A stretch of DNA of 64,000 nucleotides from Rhizobium sp. L43 (GCF_002531725.1 NZ_NWSQ01000029.1:1-64000), one strand, 5' to 3'. Shown: positions 27,504 to 37,546, counted from the first letter of the stretch. A program made the numbers and translations. The notes: generated by a model not told the origin, from the sequence alone.

Positions 27504-28415
27504 TCAGTAGTCCCAGAAGATCGGTACCCAACGAAAGGCGTCGCCTTCGATCGCCACATGGCCGATGGATGGGAAGGGCAGGTGAGTGGCCACCAGCAGC
27601 TCGCCGGTTGCCGCCAGCTCCCGCAGAAGGCGGACGCGGACGCGGGCTGCCTCTTGCGGGTCGTGTTCGAAGCCGTTGAACCAGTCGGGATGCTCGAACC
27701 CGACCGCGAACACAGCATCGCCGGCAAACATCAGCCGGTCGCTGCCGGATGCCAGGCGGATCACGCTGTGCCCGGGGGTGTGGCCGCCGGTGCGGGTGAC
27801 GACGACGCCCGGCGCCACCGTGTACTCCTCCTCGAACGTCTGCAGATGGCTGCCGTACTCTTCCGCGAACCGCTTGGCCGCCCGCCGAAGCGCGTCCGGG
27901 AACCCCGGCGGCATGGAGACATGGGAGAAATCGGGCGCCGTCCAGAATTTGACCTCGGCCGCCGCCACGTGGATCCTGAGGTCCGAACGCAACTGCTCCT
28001 TCACCCCGTCGACAAGCAGCATGCCGATATGGTCCATGTGCATGTGGGTCAGCACCACGTCGGTCACGGACGCAAGATCGATGCCGGCGGCCTGAAGTCG
28101 ATGGGCCAGTTGCCCGGCCCGCGGCAAGTTCAAGTTCGGGTCCGAGCCCAGCCCGGCATCGAGGAGAATGGTTCGGCCGCCACTGCGCACCACGACCACG
28201 TTCAGCCCCCAATCGAGCGTCTCCGTCGGCAGGAAATTATAGTCCAGCCAGGCCGACCGCAGGGCCGGGTCGGCGTTGTGGCCCAGCATCGCGCCGGGCA
28301 GCGTCAGCACTCCATCGCTGACCACCATGACGTCGATGTCGCCGATCTGCAACGAGTAGCGCGACGGAACCAGTTCGTCGGGTTTCGGGCTACCGGGGCG
28401 TGCGATATTGTCCAT
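27504..28415 (-). CDS. MBL-fold metallo-hydrolase
   Basis: A 303-aa metallo-beta-lactamase-fold hydrolase. The di-zinc motif is HMHMDHIG (HxHxDH), with further ligands in GGHTPGHSVIRL, MFAGDAVF and the C-terminal ATHLPFPSIGH. The layout (GGRTILLDAGLGSDPN) resembles quorum-quenching lactonases and related esterases, but the substrate is undetermined. The ATG at 28415 follows AGGAGGAGA, a very strong site, and was preferred to an earlier in-frame ATG. First of three same-strand genes. Confidence 0.85.
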   Translation of the reverse strand: MDNIARPGSPKPDELVPSRYSLQIGDIDVMVVSDGVLTLPGAMLGHNADPALRSAWLDYNFLPTETLDWGLNVVVVRSGGRTILLDAGLGSDPNLNLPRAGQLAHRLQAAGIDLASVTDVVLTHMHMDHIGMLLVDGVKEQLRSDLRIHVAAAEVKFWTAPDFSHVSMPPGFPDALRRAAKRFAEEYGSHLQTFEEEYTVAPGVVVTRTGGHTPGHSVIRLASGSDRLMFAGDAVFAVGFEHPDWFNGFEHDPQEAARVRVRLLRELAATGELLVATHLPFPSIGHVAIEGDAFRWVPIFWDY

Positions 28416-28611
28416 ATTCGTCTCCTCCTGACTGTCCGTTTCGATGTGGTTCATTATCTCCATTCGCGATGGAGGCGGAATCACACCCAGGTCTAGGAGG
28501 CGTACGTCAAACGTATATCAGGCTATTGCCCTAAGGCAGTCGCTGTCACGGAAATGACATGAAAACAAAGAGATAGAGAATGTCTATGGCTCGGCGACGC
28601 AAATGCTCTCG

Positions 28612-29997
28612 TCAGGAGACGCGGTTTCGCTCGACGGTCAGTTGCGCATAGGGGGCGGCGCCGCCGGCCATTTCGCCCGACACCTTCTTCTCCCACGCAA
28701 AGCCTAAAACCGCCCCTTCTGTGGTTTCCTGAAAGATGTTGTCGGTGATGACGGCGGTGCCGGCGCCGCCGGCGACCGAGACGGCGCATCCCACCGGCGC
28801 CTTGCGCACCACATTGCCTGTCACAACGACGTTTCTGAGATAAGGACCCCAGCCGATCTGCATTCCCCAGCGCGGTGCGCCCTCGATCACATTGCCCGAA
28901 ATCAGCGTATCGGCCTCCGCCGCAATGCCGATGCCGAAGCCGACCTCGTGCTGGTAAGGACCCTTCAGCGTCAGATTGCGCACGACATTGCCGGTGACGC
29001 TTGCAAGCCTGCCGCCTTCGTCGAAATTGGCGATCGAGATGCCGTTCGCCGCCCCGTCGATCATGTTGGCGGAAACCACCGCGCCCTCGAAGGCGAATTC
29101 GACATAGATCGCCGTCTCGCCGGAGCGCCGGCACTGATTGCTGCTGATCTGAATGTCCGAGGCCGAATTGGCGCGGATCGCCGTGAAGGCGCAGTCGGAG
29201 ATGTGGTTATTCACCACCATCACGCCGTCGGCGCGGAAGATGTTGATGCCGTTGCCGTTCTGGCCGGTGCCGCCGTCATTGGCGCGGATGTTGGATATGC
29301 GGTTGCCGGAGACCACGGTGCCGTCCTCCGCCTTTTTCCAGCGATGCACCAGGATGCCGCCATTGCCGCAATCGGCGATCGTATTGCCCGTGACCGAGAG
29401 ATTGGATGAATCGACGGCATAAAGCCCGGATTGGGCAGCACCCGAAATACGGCTGCGCTCGACCCGCCCGCCGCAGCGCTCCAGCTGCAAGCCGTGTTTG
29501 CGGCTGCCGCCGATCTCGCAATTGTCGATCAGCACCTCGTCGACGCCGGTGAATTGGACGAGCCCGCCGGCATAATCGCCAAGCCAGCGGTTGCCGCCGT
29601 CGATGACCAGATTGGAAAGCTCGATGCGGCGCACGTTCTCGGCGGAAAACAGATGACCTTCGCCGGTATAGACGATCCGCGAGGCGCCGGGCACGCCCGT
29701 GATGCGGGTATTGTCGGGCAGAGTGAGATTGGAGACCTTGTAAGTGCCGGGCGGCAGGAAGACCGGCACGTTTTCGCGCGCCGCCTGTTCGATCATCTGC
29801 TGCAGGTTGCGGGTCTTGCGGTCGCCGCTTTCGGGAATGGCGCGATATTCCACCGCGTCGATCGCACCGCGCAGATCGGGCTCGGCGACAGCAGTCAGCG
29901 GCGAGGCAAATGCGCGCGACGTCCCGCCTGCAACGGCCGAGGCGGCGAGAAAGAAAAGCATGTCGCGGCGTGAAGGCATCCGGGGATCACGTGTCAT
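28612..29997 (-). CDS. Tat-exported parallel beta-helix repeat protein (TIGR03808-like)
   Basis: 461 aa. The N-terminus SRRDMLFFLAASAVAGGTSRAFA is a Tat signal, with a twin Arg followed by a hydrophobic stretch and an AxA-like cleavage site. The mature protein is a run of about 22-residue right-handed beta-helix coils with N/D/G turns (VTGNTIADCGNGGILV; VSGNRISNIRAN). It matches the uncharacterised Tat-translocated repetitive family found in Rhizobiales. Polysaccharide binding or lyase-like action is conceivable, but catalytic residues are not recognisable. It stands alone. Confidence 0.8.
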   Translation of the reverse strand: MTRDPRMPSRRDMLFFLAASAVAGGTSRAFASPLTAVAEPDLRGAIDAVEYRAIPESGDRKTRNLQQMIEQAARENVPVFLPPGTYKVSNLTLPDNTRITGVPGASRIVYTGEGHLFSAENVRRIELSNLVIDGGNRWLGDYAGGLVQFTGVDEVLIDNCEIGGSRKHGLQLERCGGRVERSRISGAAQSGLYAVDSSNLSVTGNTIADCGNGGILVHRWKKAEDGTVVSGNRISNIRANDGGTGQNGNGINIFRADGVMVVNNHISDCAFTAIRANSASDIQISSNQCRRSGETAIYVEFAFEGAVVSANMIDGAANGISIANFDEGGRLASVTGNVVRNLTLKGPYQHEVGFGIGIAAEADTLISGNVIEGAPRWGMQIGWGPYLRNVVVTGNVVRKAPVGCAVSVAGGAGTAVITDNIFQETTEGAVLGFAWEKKVSGEMAGGAAPYAQLTVERNRVS

Positions 29998-30150
29998 GAC
30001 GCGCCCGTAGCAGGAAATGTGCCAGATGGCCTGTCTTCTTTTGGTGCAGGCTGGGCACAGGCCGGCCGAATTGCCGCTGCCGCCGACGGCAGGATATCGC
30101 CGCCGATATTGTCCTCTTGTTCACCCTTTCATTTAAGCAAGCCGAAGGGA

Positions 30151-32520
30151 ATGAGGACTACTTTGAAGGGAATTTTAGGGGCTATGCGGGTACGGCCTTC
30201 GGCCGCCGGGGAGAATGGCGTCATGTACGAACCGAGTGCCAGGCGATGGGAATCGGCCGATGCCCTGTCGGCCGAGACGCGGCGCATCGTTGCCGCGACG
30301 GAGGCGATGATGGCCTCGACCGCCCATCACCTCTCCGACGGCATCGAGAACCTGCGCCTCAAGGAAATCGTCCATGAACTTCCGGATTTTCTCTACGTCA
30401 AGGATCGCGACAGCCGCTTCGTCTTCGCCAATGCCGTCACCGCCAGCAGCCTTGGCGTGGAGAGTGCGGCGCTGATCACCGGCAAGCGCGATTTCGACCT
30501 GTTCGATTTCGAGACGGCGCGGCGTCATTTCGATATCGAGCAGCAGATCATGGCGACGGGCGAAGCCCGCATCGACATGGAGGAATCATACGTCGTTCCC
30601 GGCAGCAGAAAACCGATTTGCCGGTTGACCTCGAAGATACCGCTGCGCAACGATCGCGGCGAGATCATCGGCCTGATCGGCGTGTCCCGCGATATCACCG
30701 AGCGCAAGCTTCAGGAGGACCTTCATCGCGGCCAGGCGAAACTGCTCGAAATGATCGCCCGCAACGAGCCGTTGCCGATGATCCTCGAGGCGCTGGTGCT
30801 GATGATCGAGGCGCAGCTGACCGATATCGACGGCTCGGTGCTGCTGCTCGACGGCGAGGGCACCAGGCTTTACCACGGCGCGGCGCCCAACCTACCCGGC
30901 GGCTACAGCCGCCTCATCGATGGCGTCACCATCGGTCCCAAGGTCGGCTCCTGCGGCACCGCCGCCTGGCGCGGCCAGACGGTTGTTGTCGAAGACATCA
31001 TGAGCGATCCGCTCTGGGAGGATTTCCGCGCGCTGGTTGCCCCGTTCGGCTTCCGCTCCTGCTGGTCGACGCCGATCGCCACCGCGCAGAACAACGTGCT
31101 CGGCACCTTCGCGCTCTATTCCAGGGAGGTCCGCCGTCCCACCGAGCATGAGATGAAGCTGGTGGCGCTCGCCACCCACATCGCCGGCATTGCCATCGAG
31201 CGCAAGCGGGTCGATGACCGCATCCATTTCATGGCCCATCATGACGATCTCACCGGCCTGCCGAACCGCGCCTTCCTGAAGGAACGGCTGGCGAATATCC
31301 TTGACCAGGCCCGGCGCAACAACCGCAAGGTGACCGTCGCCTATATCGATCTCGACAATTTCAAGGACATCAACGATGGCCGCGGCCACGCTGCCGGCGA
31401 CGAGGTGCTGAAGGAGATCGCCACCCGCATGGCCAATAGCGTCAGGGCGTCCGATATGGTGGTGCGTCTCGGCGGCGACGAATTCCTGGTGGTGCTCGTC
31501 CACCAGTCGAGCCATGATGCCGGCATCACGCGCCGACTTCGCGAGCTGCAGAAGGCGATCAACCGGCCGGTGCGCGGCGCCGACGGCGAGATCATCGTCA
31601 CTTCGAGCATCGGCGTTGCCGCCTTTCCCTTCGATGGCGCCACCTCGGAAGAGCTTCTCGCCAATGCCGACCGCGCCATGTACCGCGCCAAGGAGCTCGG
31701 CCGCAACACCTTGCAGCACTACGATGGCGGCGGCGCGCCTGTGGGCATGCCGCTCGGCGAGCAGGAGGAACTGCATCTGGCGATCACCGGTCACCAGCTG
31801 TTCCTGCAATACCAACCGCAGGTCGATGTCGCCACCGGCCGCATCACCGGCATCGAGGCACTGGTGCGCTGGAACCATCCGGCCAAGGGCAGGGTGCCGC
31901 CGGTCAATTTCATCCCGCTTGCCGAAGAGACCGGCCTCATCGTTCCCCTCGGTCTCTGGGTGCTGAACGAGGCCTGCCGCCAGGCGCGCCAGTGGCAGGA
32001 TATGGGACTGACGCCGCTGACCATCGCCGTCAACGTCTCCGCCAAGCAGTTTGCCGATCCGGATTTCGCCACCCACGTCGCCGAGGCGCTGGAGCGCCAC
32101 CGCCTGCAGGCGCGCTGGCTGGAGCTTGAGGTCACCGAAAGCGTGGTGATGCAGGATGCCGAACGGGCGCTTGCGATGATGGAATCGCTGCGGGCGCTCG
32201 GCGTGCGCCTGTCGATCGACGATTTCGGCTCCGGCTATTCCAGCCTGGCGGCGCTGAAGACCTTCCCCTTCGACCGCCTGAAGATGGACCGTTCGCTGGT
32301 CGAGGCGCTGCCCGGCGACAAAACCGCCGTCGCCATCGCCTCGGCCGTTATTTCGCTGGCCCAGACGCTGAAGCTTTCGGTGCTGGCCGAAGGTGTCGAA
32401 ACCGACGCCCAGATGGATTTCCTGCGTCACGCGCGCTGCGAGGAGGCGCAAGGCTACCGCTTCTCCAAGCCGGTCTCCCCGGAGGAAATCCCGGCATTGC
32501 TGCGGGGGCGGGGGCTCTGA
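30151..32520 (+). CDS. PAS-GAF-GGDEF-EAL bifunctional c-di-GMP protein
   Basis: 789 aa. A PAS domain (about 75-195; FLYVKDRDSRFVFANAVT, GLIGVSRDITERK) is followed by a GAF domain (about 210-350; GPKVGSCGTAAWRGQ), a GGDEF domain (about 365-530) with intact VRLGGDEF and an RxxD I-site (RASD) five residues before, and an EAL domain (about 545-785) with EALVRW, ELEVTES, IDDFGSGYSS and AEGVETD. Both catalytic sites look intact. No membrane helices, so it is cytosolic. The ATG at 30151 follows CGAAGGGA. It starts a signalling block with LuxR, MCP and a second cyclase. Confidence 0.9.
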   Translation: MRTTLKGILGAMRVRPSAAGENGVMYEPSARRWESADALSAETRRIVAATEAMMASTAHHLSDGIENLRLKEIVHELPDFLYVKDRDSRFVFANAVTASSLGVESAALITGKRDFDLFDFETARRHFDIEQQIMATGEARIDMEESYVVPGSRKPICRLTSKIPLRNDRGEIIGLIGVSRDITERKLQEDLHRGQAKLLEMIARNEPLPMILEALVLMIEAQLTDIDGSVLLLDGEGTRLYHGAAPNLPGGYSRLIDGVTIGPKVGSCGTAAWRGQTVVVEDIMSDPLWEDFRALVAPFGFRSCWSTPIATAQNNVLGTFALYSREVRRPTEHEMKLVALATHIAGIAIERKRVDDRIHFMAHHDDLTGLPNRAFLKERLANILDQARRNNRKVTVAYIDLDNFKDINDGRGHAAGDEVLKEIATRMANSVRASDMVVRLGGDEFLVVLVHQSSHDAGITRRLRELQKAINRPVRGADGEIIVTSSIGVAAFPFDGATSEELLANADRAMYRAKELGRNTLQHYDGGGAPVGMPLGEQEELHLAITGHQLFLQYQPQVDVATGRITGIEALVRWNHPAKGRVPPVNFIPLAEETGLIVPLGLWVLNEACRQARQWQDMGLTPLTIAVNVSAKQFADPDFATHVAEALERHRLQARWLELEVTESVVMQDAERALAMMESLRALGVRLSIDDFGSGYSSLAALKTFPFDRLKMDRSLVEALPGDKTAVAIASAVISLAQTLKLSVLAEGVETDAQMDFLRHARCEEAQGYRFSKPVSPEEIPALLRGRGL

Positions 32521-32565
32521 CCCTCATTTTGGCAGTCTGCCCCGATCGCTAAACTCGCCCGATCG

Positions 32566-33288
32566 CTAAACGCGAATGATATTGAGCCGCAGAGCGCTGA
32601 CGACGGCCTGCGTTCTTGTCGTGCATCCCAGTTTCTTGATCGCGCTGCCGATGTGATTGTTGACCGCATTTTCCGTGAGGTCGAGAAGCTTGGCAATTTC
32701 ATTGCCTTTCCTGCCGCCGGCGGTCAATCTCAGGCAGTCCAGTTCGCTTGGCGTAAACTCGATGGGCCTGTGTTTCTCGTTCAATGTCAGCTGTGAAAGC
32801 CGGTCATAGATGAGTGTGGCGATAAACAGGAGCTTCGCCATTTCGATCATGCTGAAATTCCGCGGCCCTGAAATTGACATGGCGCCGCGTCCGCCCGCAG
32901 CATCGTGGACTGGAAAATAGGCGCCTTTTTCCATGCCGTATCGATGAAACAGTTCAATGACCGTCGACTTCTTGCCTCCGCCGCGATCGGTATTGATCGC
33001 GTCGACATCATAATTGAACGGGCTGGTCGATCTCAGCATCCGGCGGATGACCGGGCTGTCGATCAGCAGGTTATGGGCGTCATAGTAATCCACCATTTCC
33101 GCCGGCCAATTGGTGATGATTTTGGTTGCGCCGATTTCGACATTGTCGACGGTCGGCAGCGTCATGATCAGGAAAGCATTCATGCCAAGGTCCTGCGTGA
33201 GACCCTTCATATATTTGAACACTTCGTAATGCGTGTTGAAGCCGGCCGCGACTTCCTCAATACGGCTGAATTCGGCCTCGAGCTTCAT
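32566..33288 (-). CDS. LuxR-family autoinducer-binding-domain regulator (solo)
   Basis: A 240-aa protein with an N-terminal region resembling the autoinducer-binding domain (WPAEMVDYYDAHNLLIDSPVIRRMLRSTSPFNYD) and a C-terminal LuxR HTH (FTPSELDCLRLTAGGRKGNEIAKLLDLTENAVNNHIGSAIKKLG). The YYD and P..W-like residues of AHL-binding proteins are partly conserved. No luxI-type synthase exists in the window, so it is a solo, possibly sensing exogenous or another locus's signal. The ATG at 33288 follows CGGAGAAA; it converges on the GGDEF-EAL gene. Confidence 0.85.
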   Translation of the reverse strand: MKLEAEFSRIEEVAAGFNTHYEVFKYMKGLTQDLGMNAFLIMTLPTVDNVEIGATKIITNWPAEMVDYYDAHNLLIDSPVIRRMLRSTSPFNYDVDAINTDRGGGKKSTVIELFHRYGMEKGAYFPVHDAAGGRGAMSISGPRNFSMIEMAKLLFIATLIYDRLSQLTLNEKHRPIEFTPSELDCLRLTAGGRKGNEIAKLLDLTENAVNNHIGSAIKKLGCTTRTQAVVSALRLNIIRV

Positions 33289-33303
33289 GTTTTCTCCGAT
33301 CAA

Positions 33304-33763
33304 GGGTCAAGCTGGAGCGCTTGGCGTGCGGCAGCTGAATAGCTCGGATCCCGTAGTATCGAAGTAGATTCCACAGCTATATCCGGCGCTCCAACTTGCA
33401 CTTGAGGCACACAATTGCAAGGCCTGCCGCGAGCGCCATCGTGCGGGAGATTAGATTAACAACTGGTAAATATATCGTCCGATTTCATTGGCGAAGAAAG
33501 GCGCACAAATGCTGGGCCCACGCCTTCGACACTCGCCTCACGCAACGTTTCCATTGCGATGGCGCTCGCTGCTAAAGTTATAACCATCTGATTACGTTTG
33601 ATAAATTTGATCAACTTTTTTCGATTGGGAGAGCCAGCCTCAGCAATTGCGGGGTTAATGGATGCTTAAAGATTTTCATAGATTTTATCCTCAGATTGCT
33701 CGTCCGATCACAGCGTATTGGGATGGTAGCGGTCAGCTCTCTTGTCCTGAGTGGGGGAACAGC
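33304..33763. other. Intergenic region upstream of luxR solo and MCP
   Basis: About 460 nt of divergent promoter DNA, clearly AT-richer than its surroundings in 33561-33630, including TTGATAAATTTGATCAA. I see no gene here. No convincing lux box was identified. Confidence 0.5.
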
Positions 33764-35557
33764 ATGAACGGAATAGCATTCGGCTTCGGATCCGATGCCA
33801 AGGCGATACTCGCGGCGATGAACAGGTCGCAGGCCATCATCGAATTCGACCTCACGGGAAAAATCCTGACGGCCAACGCAAATTTCTGCACGGCGCTTGG
33901 CTACGAATTGCGGGAGATCGTCGGCCAGCACCACCGAATGTTCGTCGAGGCGGCAGAGGCCTCGTCAGCCGATTATCGTGAGTTCTGGGCCAGGCTGAAC
34001 CGAGGCGAATTCGACCGGCGCCAGTACAAGCGTATTGGCAAGGGAGGCAAGGAGATCTGGATCGAGGCTTCCTACAACCCCGTCTTCCGCGGCGGGAAAC
34101 CCTACAAGGTCGTAAAGTTCGCAACCGATATCACTGCGCAAAAGCTCAAGACGGCCGAAGATGCCGGCAAGCTGAACGCGCTCTCACGCGCCCAAGCGGT
34201 CATCGAGTTTACGCTGAAGGGCGAGATCCTGTCGGCGAATGAGAATTTCCTGTCCGTGCTCGGTTATCAGCTTCCGGAAATCCTGGGGCGCCACCATTCA
34301 ATGTTTTGCGACAGCACTTACGCGAACGGCGACGATTACCGACGGTTCTGGCAACGCCTGGCAGATGGCGAGTTCGTGGCCGATGAATTCCTGCGGATCG
34401 GCAAGGGTGGGAAAAAGGTCCATATTCAAGCCTGCTACAACCCGATCTTCGACATGAACGGCAAGGTCTTCAAGGTCGTCAAATTCGCCACCGACGTCAC
34501 GGCTCGCGTGAACAATGTGAACGAGCTTGCCAGGTCTTTGCAGGCCATGTCCGGCGGGGATCTGACCCAGCAGGTCACAACTCCGTTCACGCCCACACTG
34601 GAGAAACTGCGGACCGACTTTAATGCTGCGGTCGGCAAGCTGCGCGGCGCGATGCAGACCGTGGCGGAAAACGCAACCGGTATCGCCGCCGGAGCCCAGC
34701 AAATTCGCTCCGCGTCGGACGACCTGTCGAAGCGAACGGAACAGCAGGCGGCCTCCGTCGAGGAAACCGCAGCCGCCCTTGAGGAGATCACCACGACTGT
34801 CTCCGATTCCAGCAACCGCGCCCAGGAAGCCGGCCAACTGGTGCAAAGGACACGGGAACATGCCGAGCGATCCGGGGCGGTGGTCCGAAATGCCGTCGAT
34901 GCGATGGGCAAGATCGAAACATCATCCGCAGAAATCGGCAACATCATCGGCGTGATCGACGAGATCGCGTTTCAGACCAATCTCCTGGCGCTCAACGCCG
35001 GGGTCGAAGCGGCACGCGCCGGCGAGGCCGGAAAAGGCTTCGCGGTCGTCGCGCAGGAAGTCCGCGAACTGGCTCAGAGATCGGCGAAAGCGGCAAAGGA
35101 AATCAAGGAGCTGATCACCGCCTCCAACCAGCATGTGAAAAGCGGGGTCGCTCTCGTCGCAGAGACGGGCAAGGCGTTGGAGGAGATTGTCGTCCAGGTT
35201 CAGCAGGTCAATGGCAATGTTCTCGCGATCGTCGAAAGCTCGAAGGAGCAGGCGACTGGATTGAAGGAAATCAACACTGCCGTAAACACCATGGATCAGG
35301 GCACACAGCAGAATGCAGCCATGGTGGAGGAATCGACGGCGGCGGCCCATAGCCTCGCTAGAGAAGCTGACGCGCTTTTCCAGTTGCTGGGTCAGTTCAA
35401 CATCGGCGGCAGCATTGCGTCACGTCAAATCCGACCGACCGCGGTAACTGCTGCCTCCAAGCCTGTGACTTCGCCCGCGCGGGCGAGGGTCGCCAAGGTT
35501 GTCTCCGCCTTTCATGGCAATGCCGCGGTGGCCGGCGGCGAGTGGGAAGAGTTCTGA
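33764..35557 (+). CDS. Soluble methyl-accepting chemotaxis protein, double PAS
   Basis: 597 aa without membrane helices. Two PAS domains of the Aer/BdlA kind lie at about 15-125 and 135-250 (each with YKRIGKGGKEIW / FLRIGKGGKKVH and PYKVVKFATDITA / VFKVVKFATDVTA). A short HAMP-like linker (about 255-310) leads to the signalling domain whose hairpin tip is IIGVIDEIAFQTNLLALNAGVEAARAGEAG-like (about 405-435). The protein ends EWEEF, matching the WxxF CheR/CheB-tethering pentapeptide. It likely senses redox or a cytosolic ligand. The ATG at 33764 follows GTGGGGGA. Confidence 0.9.
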   Translation: MNGIAFGFGSDAKAILAAMNRSQAIIEFDLTGKILTANANFCTALGYELREIVGQHHRMFVEAAEASSADYREFWARLNRGEFDRRQYKRIGKGGKEIWIEASYNPVFRGGKPYKVVKFATDITAQKLKTAEDAGKLNALSRAQAVIEFTLKGEILSANENFLSVLGYQLPEILGRHHSMFCDSTYANGDDYRRFWQRLADGEFVADEFLRIGKGGKKVHIQACYNPIFDMNGKVFKVVKFATDVTARVNNVNELARSLQAMSGGDLTQQVTTPFTPTLEKLRTDFNAAVGKLRGAMQTVAENATGIAAGAQQIRSASDDLSKRTEQQAASVEETAAALEEITTTVSDSSNRAQEAGQLVQRTREHAERSGAVVRNAVDAMGKIETSSAEIGNIIGVIDEIAFQTNLLALNAGVEAARAGEAGKGFAVVAQEVRELAQRSAKAAKEIKELITASNQHVKSGVALVAETGKALEEIVVQVQQVNGNVLAIVESSKEQATGLKEINTAVNTMDQGTQQNAAMVEESTAAAHSLAREADALFQLLGQFNIGGSIASRQIRPTAVTAASKPVTSPARARVAKVVSAFHGNAAVAGGEWEEF

Positions 35558-35677
35558 GCTGTATAGGGCCGCCACTGGTCTCGGCTTGATACAGCCGAGA
35601 TCGGCAGCGGCTCCACCCAGTCGGATTTTGTCAACGAATTTATATTAAGTTATTGCGCATATTAGAGGGAAGATATC

Positions 35678-37546
35678 GTGCCCTGGCAAGTCTTGATCGG
35701 AAATGTGGCGGCGGTCTCGCTCGTTATTTCGGTATGGATGCACCTGCATTACAAGCTTTACCGTCTTTCCAAGGTCCAGGCAGAACTCGGCTTCGGCTTG
35801 ATGATGGGGCTTGGAGCCGTCTTGTCGATGCTGCTGTCGGTCGAGGTCGACAGCGGCTATTTTCTCGATCTCCGTTCGACCCTGCTGGCGGTCTCGGCAG
35901 TCTACGGCGGTCCATTGGCGGTTCTGATGACGGCAGCTCTCACCTCGATGCAGAGGATCTCCATGGGTGGCGCCGGTGTCGAGCCGGCATTGATCTCGAT
36001 CTTGCTGATCTCCGTGTTCGGACTGGCGGTCCACTTCCGGTTCGGCAGAGGCTCGGCGGATGTCAAAAAAGCTCTGGCCTGTGCCGTCATGGTGGCCGCT
36101 GTCACATTGGCGTTGAGCATTTTCCATCGCGGCGGCTGGTCGCATATCACGATCGTCAGCCTTGCCGTCATCAGCGTGAAATTCACAGCGACTTTGGCCG
36201 CGGCATCCGTCATCACCTATTTCCATGCCTTTACCCTCGAGCGGGATATCTTGAAGGCCGCGCTGACCCAGGCGCCTGATTTCCACTATGTCAAAGACCG
36301 CAATAGCCGGTTCGTCGTCACCAATCTCAACGTCGCGCGAAACCACGACCGCACCAAGTCTTCGGAGATGGTCGGCCTGACCGATTTCGATCTCTATCCC
36401 AGCGAAATGGCGAAAGCTTTCTTCGATCGCGAACAGGAGATCATGGCGACCGGCGAGCCCATCGTGGACTTCGAGGAACCGCTCGTCGAAGAGAACGGCC
36501 GGGAGCGCTGGTTCGTGACGTCGAAGATCCCGTTGCGAAACCGCCACGGCGATCTGATCGGGCTTTCCGGCGTGACCCGCGATGTCACCGAGAGAAAGCG
36601 TCTCATTCAGCAAGCGCTCGACAGCAAGAGTGTGCTTTCCCAGGCCATGACGGAAATGTCCGATGGCCTTGCCATGTTCAATTCCGCGGGCCGGCTGGTG
36701 TTCTGCAACGATCAATATCGTGCCGCCTTTCCCCGCTCCGCCGATGCCAGGCAGCCCGGCGCTCATATCAGCGATATCCTGCAGGCCGTTATGCGCAACG
36801 GCGAGCGGATCGACGTCAGCCCGGAGGCCGGCGAGGACTGGATCGCGACGGAAGCAGCGCAGCTTTTCCTGACCCATGATAGTGAAATACCGATGTTCGA
36901 TGGACGCTGGCTCAGGCAGCGCACGCGTTTGGCGGCCGACGGCTCCGCCTTGGTGGTGGTGTCCGACATCACGGCGATGAAGCATTCCGAGGAAAGGCTG
37001 ACGCAGCTCGCCCTGAAGATGAAAGGGCTGGCGGACACCGACGCATTGACCGGTATTGCCAATCGACGCGTGTTCGACGAGGCGATCGCGGAAGAGTTTG
37101 CGCGCGCCCGCCGGGCCGAATCCGCTCTCAGCCTGCTGTTGATCGATGTCGATCACTTCAAAGCCTACAATGATACCTACGGTCACCTCGAGGGCGACAA
37201 TTGCCTGAGGGTGATCGGCGAGGTTCTCCGCTCGATTGCCAAGCGCCCCTCAGACCTCGCGGCGCGATTTGGCGGGGAGGAGTTTGCCATTCTGCTTCCC
37301 GGCACCGACCGGGATGGCGCGCTGCGGCTCGCCAAAATGCTGCGTTCGACATTGCACCGGCGGGCAATCCCGCACAGCGAAAGCAGCAAGGCGATCGTGA
37401 CGGTCAGTATCGGTGTGGCGCACATGTCAGATCGGTTTGCGACGCCGGCAGAACTGGTCGAGGCCGCCGATCAGGCGCTTTACGCGGCAAAGAAACACGG
37501 CCGCGACCGCGTCGAGGCCGCCGCCGCTCAGGCAAGAGCGGCATGA
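35678..37546 (+). CDS. Membrane diguanylate cyclase (5TM-5TMR-LYT, PAS, GGDEF)
   Basis: A 622-aa GTG-start protein with an AGAGGGA site. The N-terminal ~190 residues hold about five to six membrane helices with the LYT-receptor look (RSTLLAVSAVYGGPLAVLMTAALTSMQRISMGGAG). A PAS domain follows (about 200-310; FHYVKDRNSRFVVTNL), closely related to that of the GGDEF-EAL protein at 30151, then a second PAS-like segment (about 320-430). The GGDEF domain (about 445-610) has FGGEEF and an RxxD I-site (RPSD), so it is probably an active, feedback-inhibited cyclase. Confidence 0.88.
   Translation: MPWQVLIGNVAAVSLVISVWMHLHYKLYRLSKVQAELGFGLMMGLGAVLSMLLSVEVDSGYFLDLRSTLLAVSAVYGGPLAVLMTAALTSMQRISMGGAGVEPALISILLISVFGLAVHFRFGRGSADVKKALACAVMVAAVTLALSIFHRGGWSHITIVSLAVISVKFTATLAAASVITYFHAFTLERDILKAALTQAPDFHYVKDRNSRFVVTNLNVARNHDRTKSSEMVGLTDFDLYPSEMAKAFFDREQEIMATGEPIVDFEEPLVEENGRERWFVTSKIPLRNRHGDLIGLSGVTRDVTERKRLIQQALDSKSVLSQAMTEMSDGLAMFNSAGRLVFCNDQYRAAFPRSADARQPGAHISDILQAVMRNGERIDVSPEAGEDWIATEAAQLFLTHDSEIPMFDGRWLRQRTRLAADGSALVVVSDITAMKHSEERLTQLALKMKGLADTDALTGIANRRVFDEAIAEEFARARRAESALSLLLIDVDHFKAYNDTYGHLEGDNCLRVIGEVLRSIAKRPSDLAARFGGEEFAILLPGTDRDGALRLAKMLRSTLHRRAIPHSESSKAIVTVSIGVAHMSDRFATPAELVEAADQALYAAKKHGRDRVEAAAAQARAA

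Noticed and set aside
33304..33763. lux box for the LuxR solo
   Set aside because: No 18-20-bp dyad of the lux-box type found; only AT-rich short palindromes.
35645..37186. 513-aa frame antisense to the membrane cyclase
   Set aside because: Shadow frame; the + strand carries membrane helices, PAS and GGEEF motifs.
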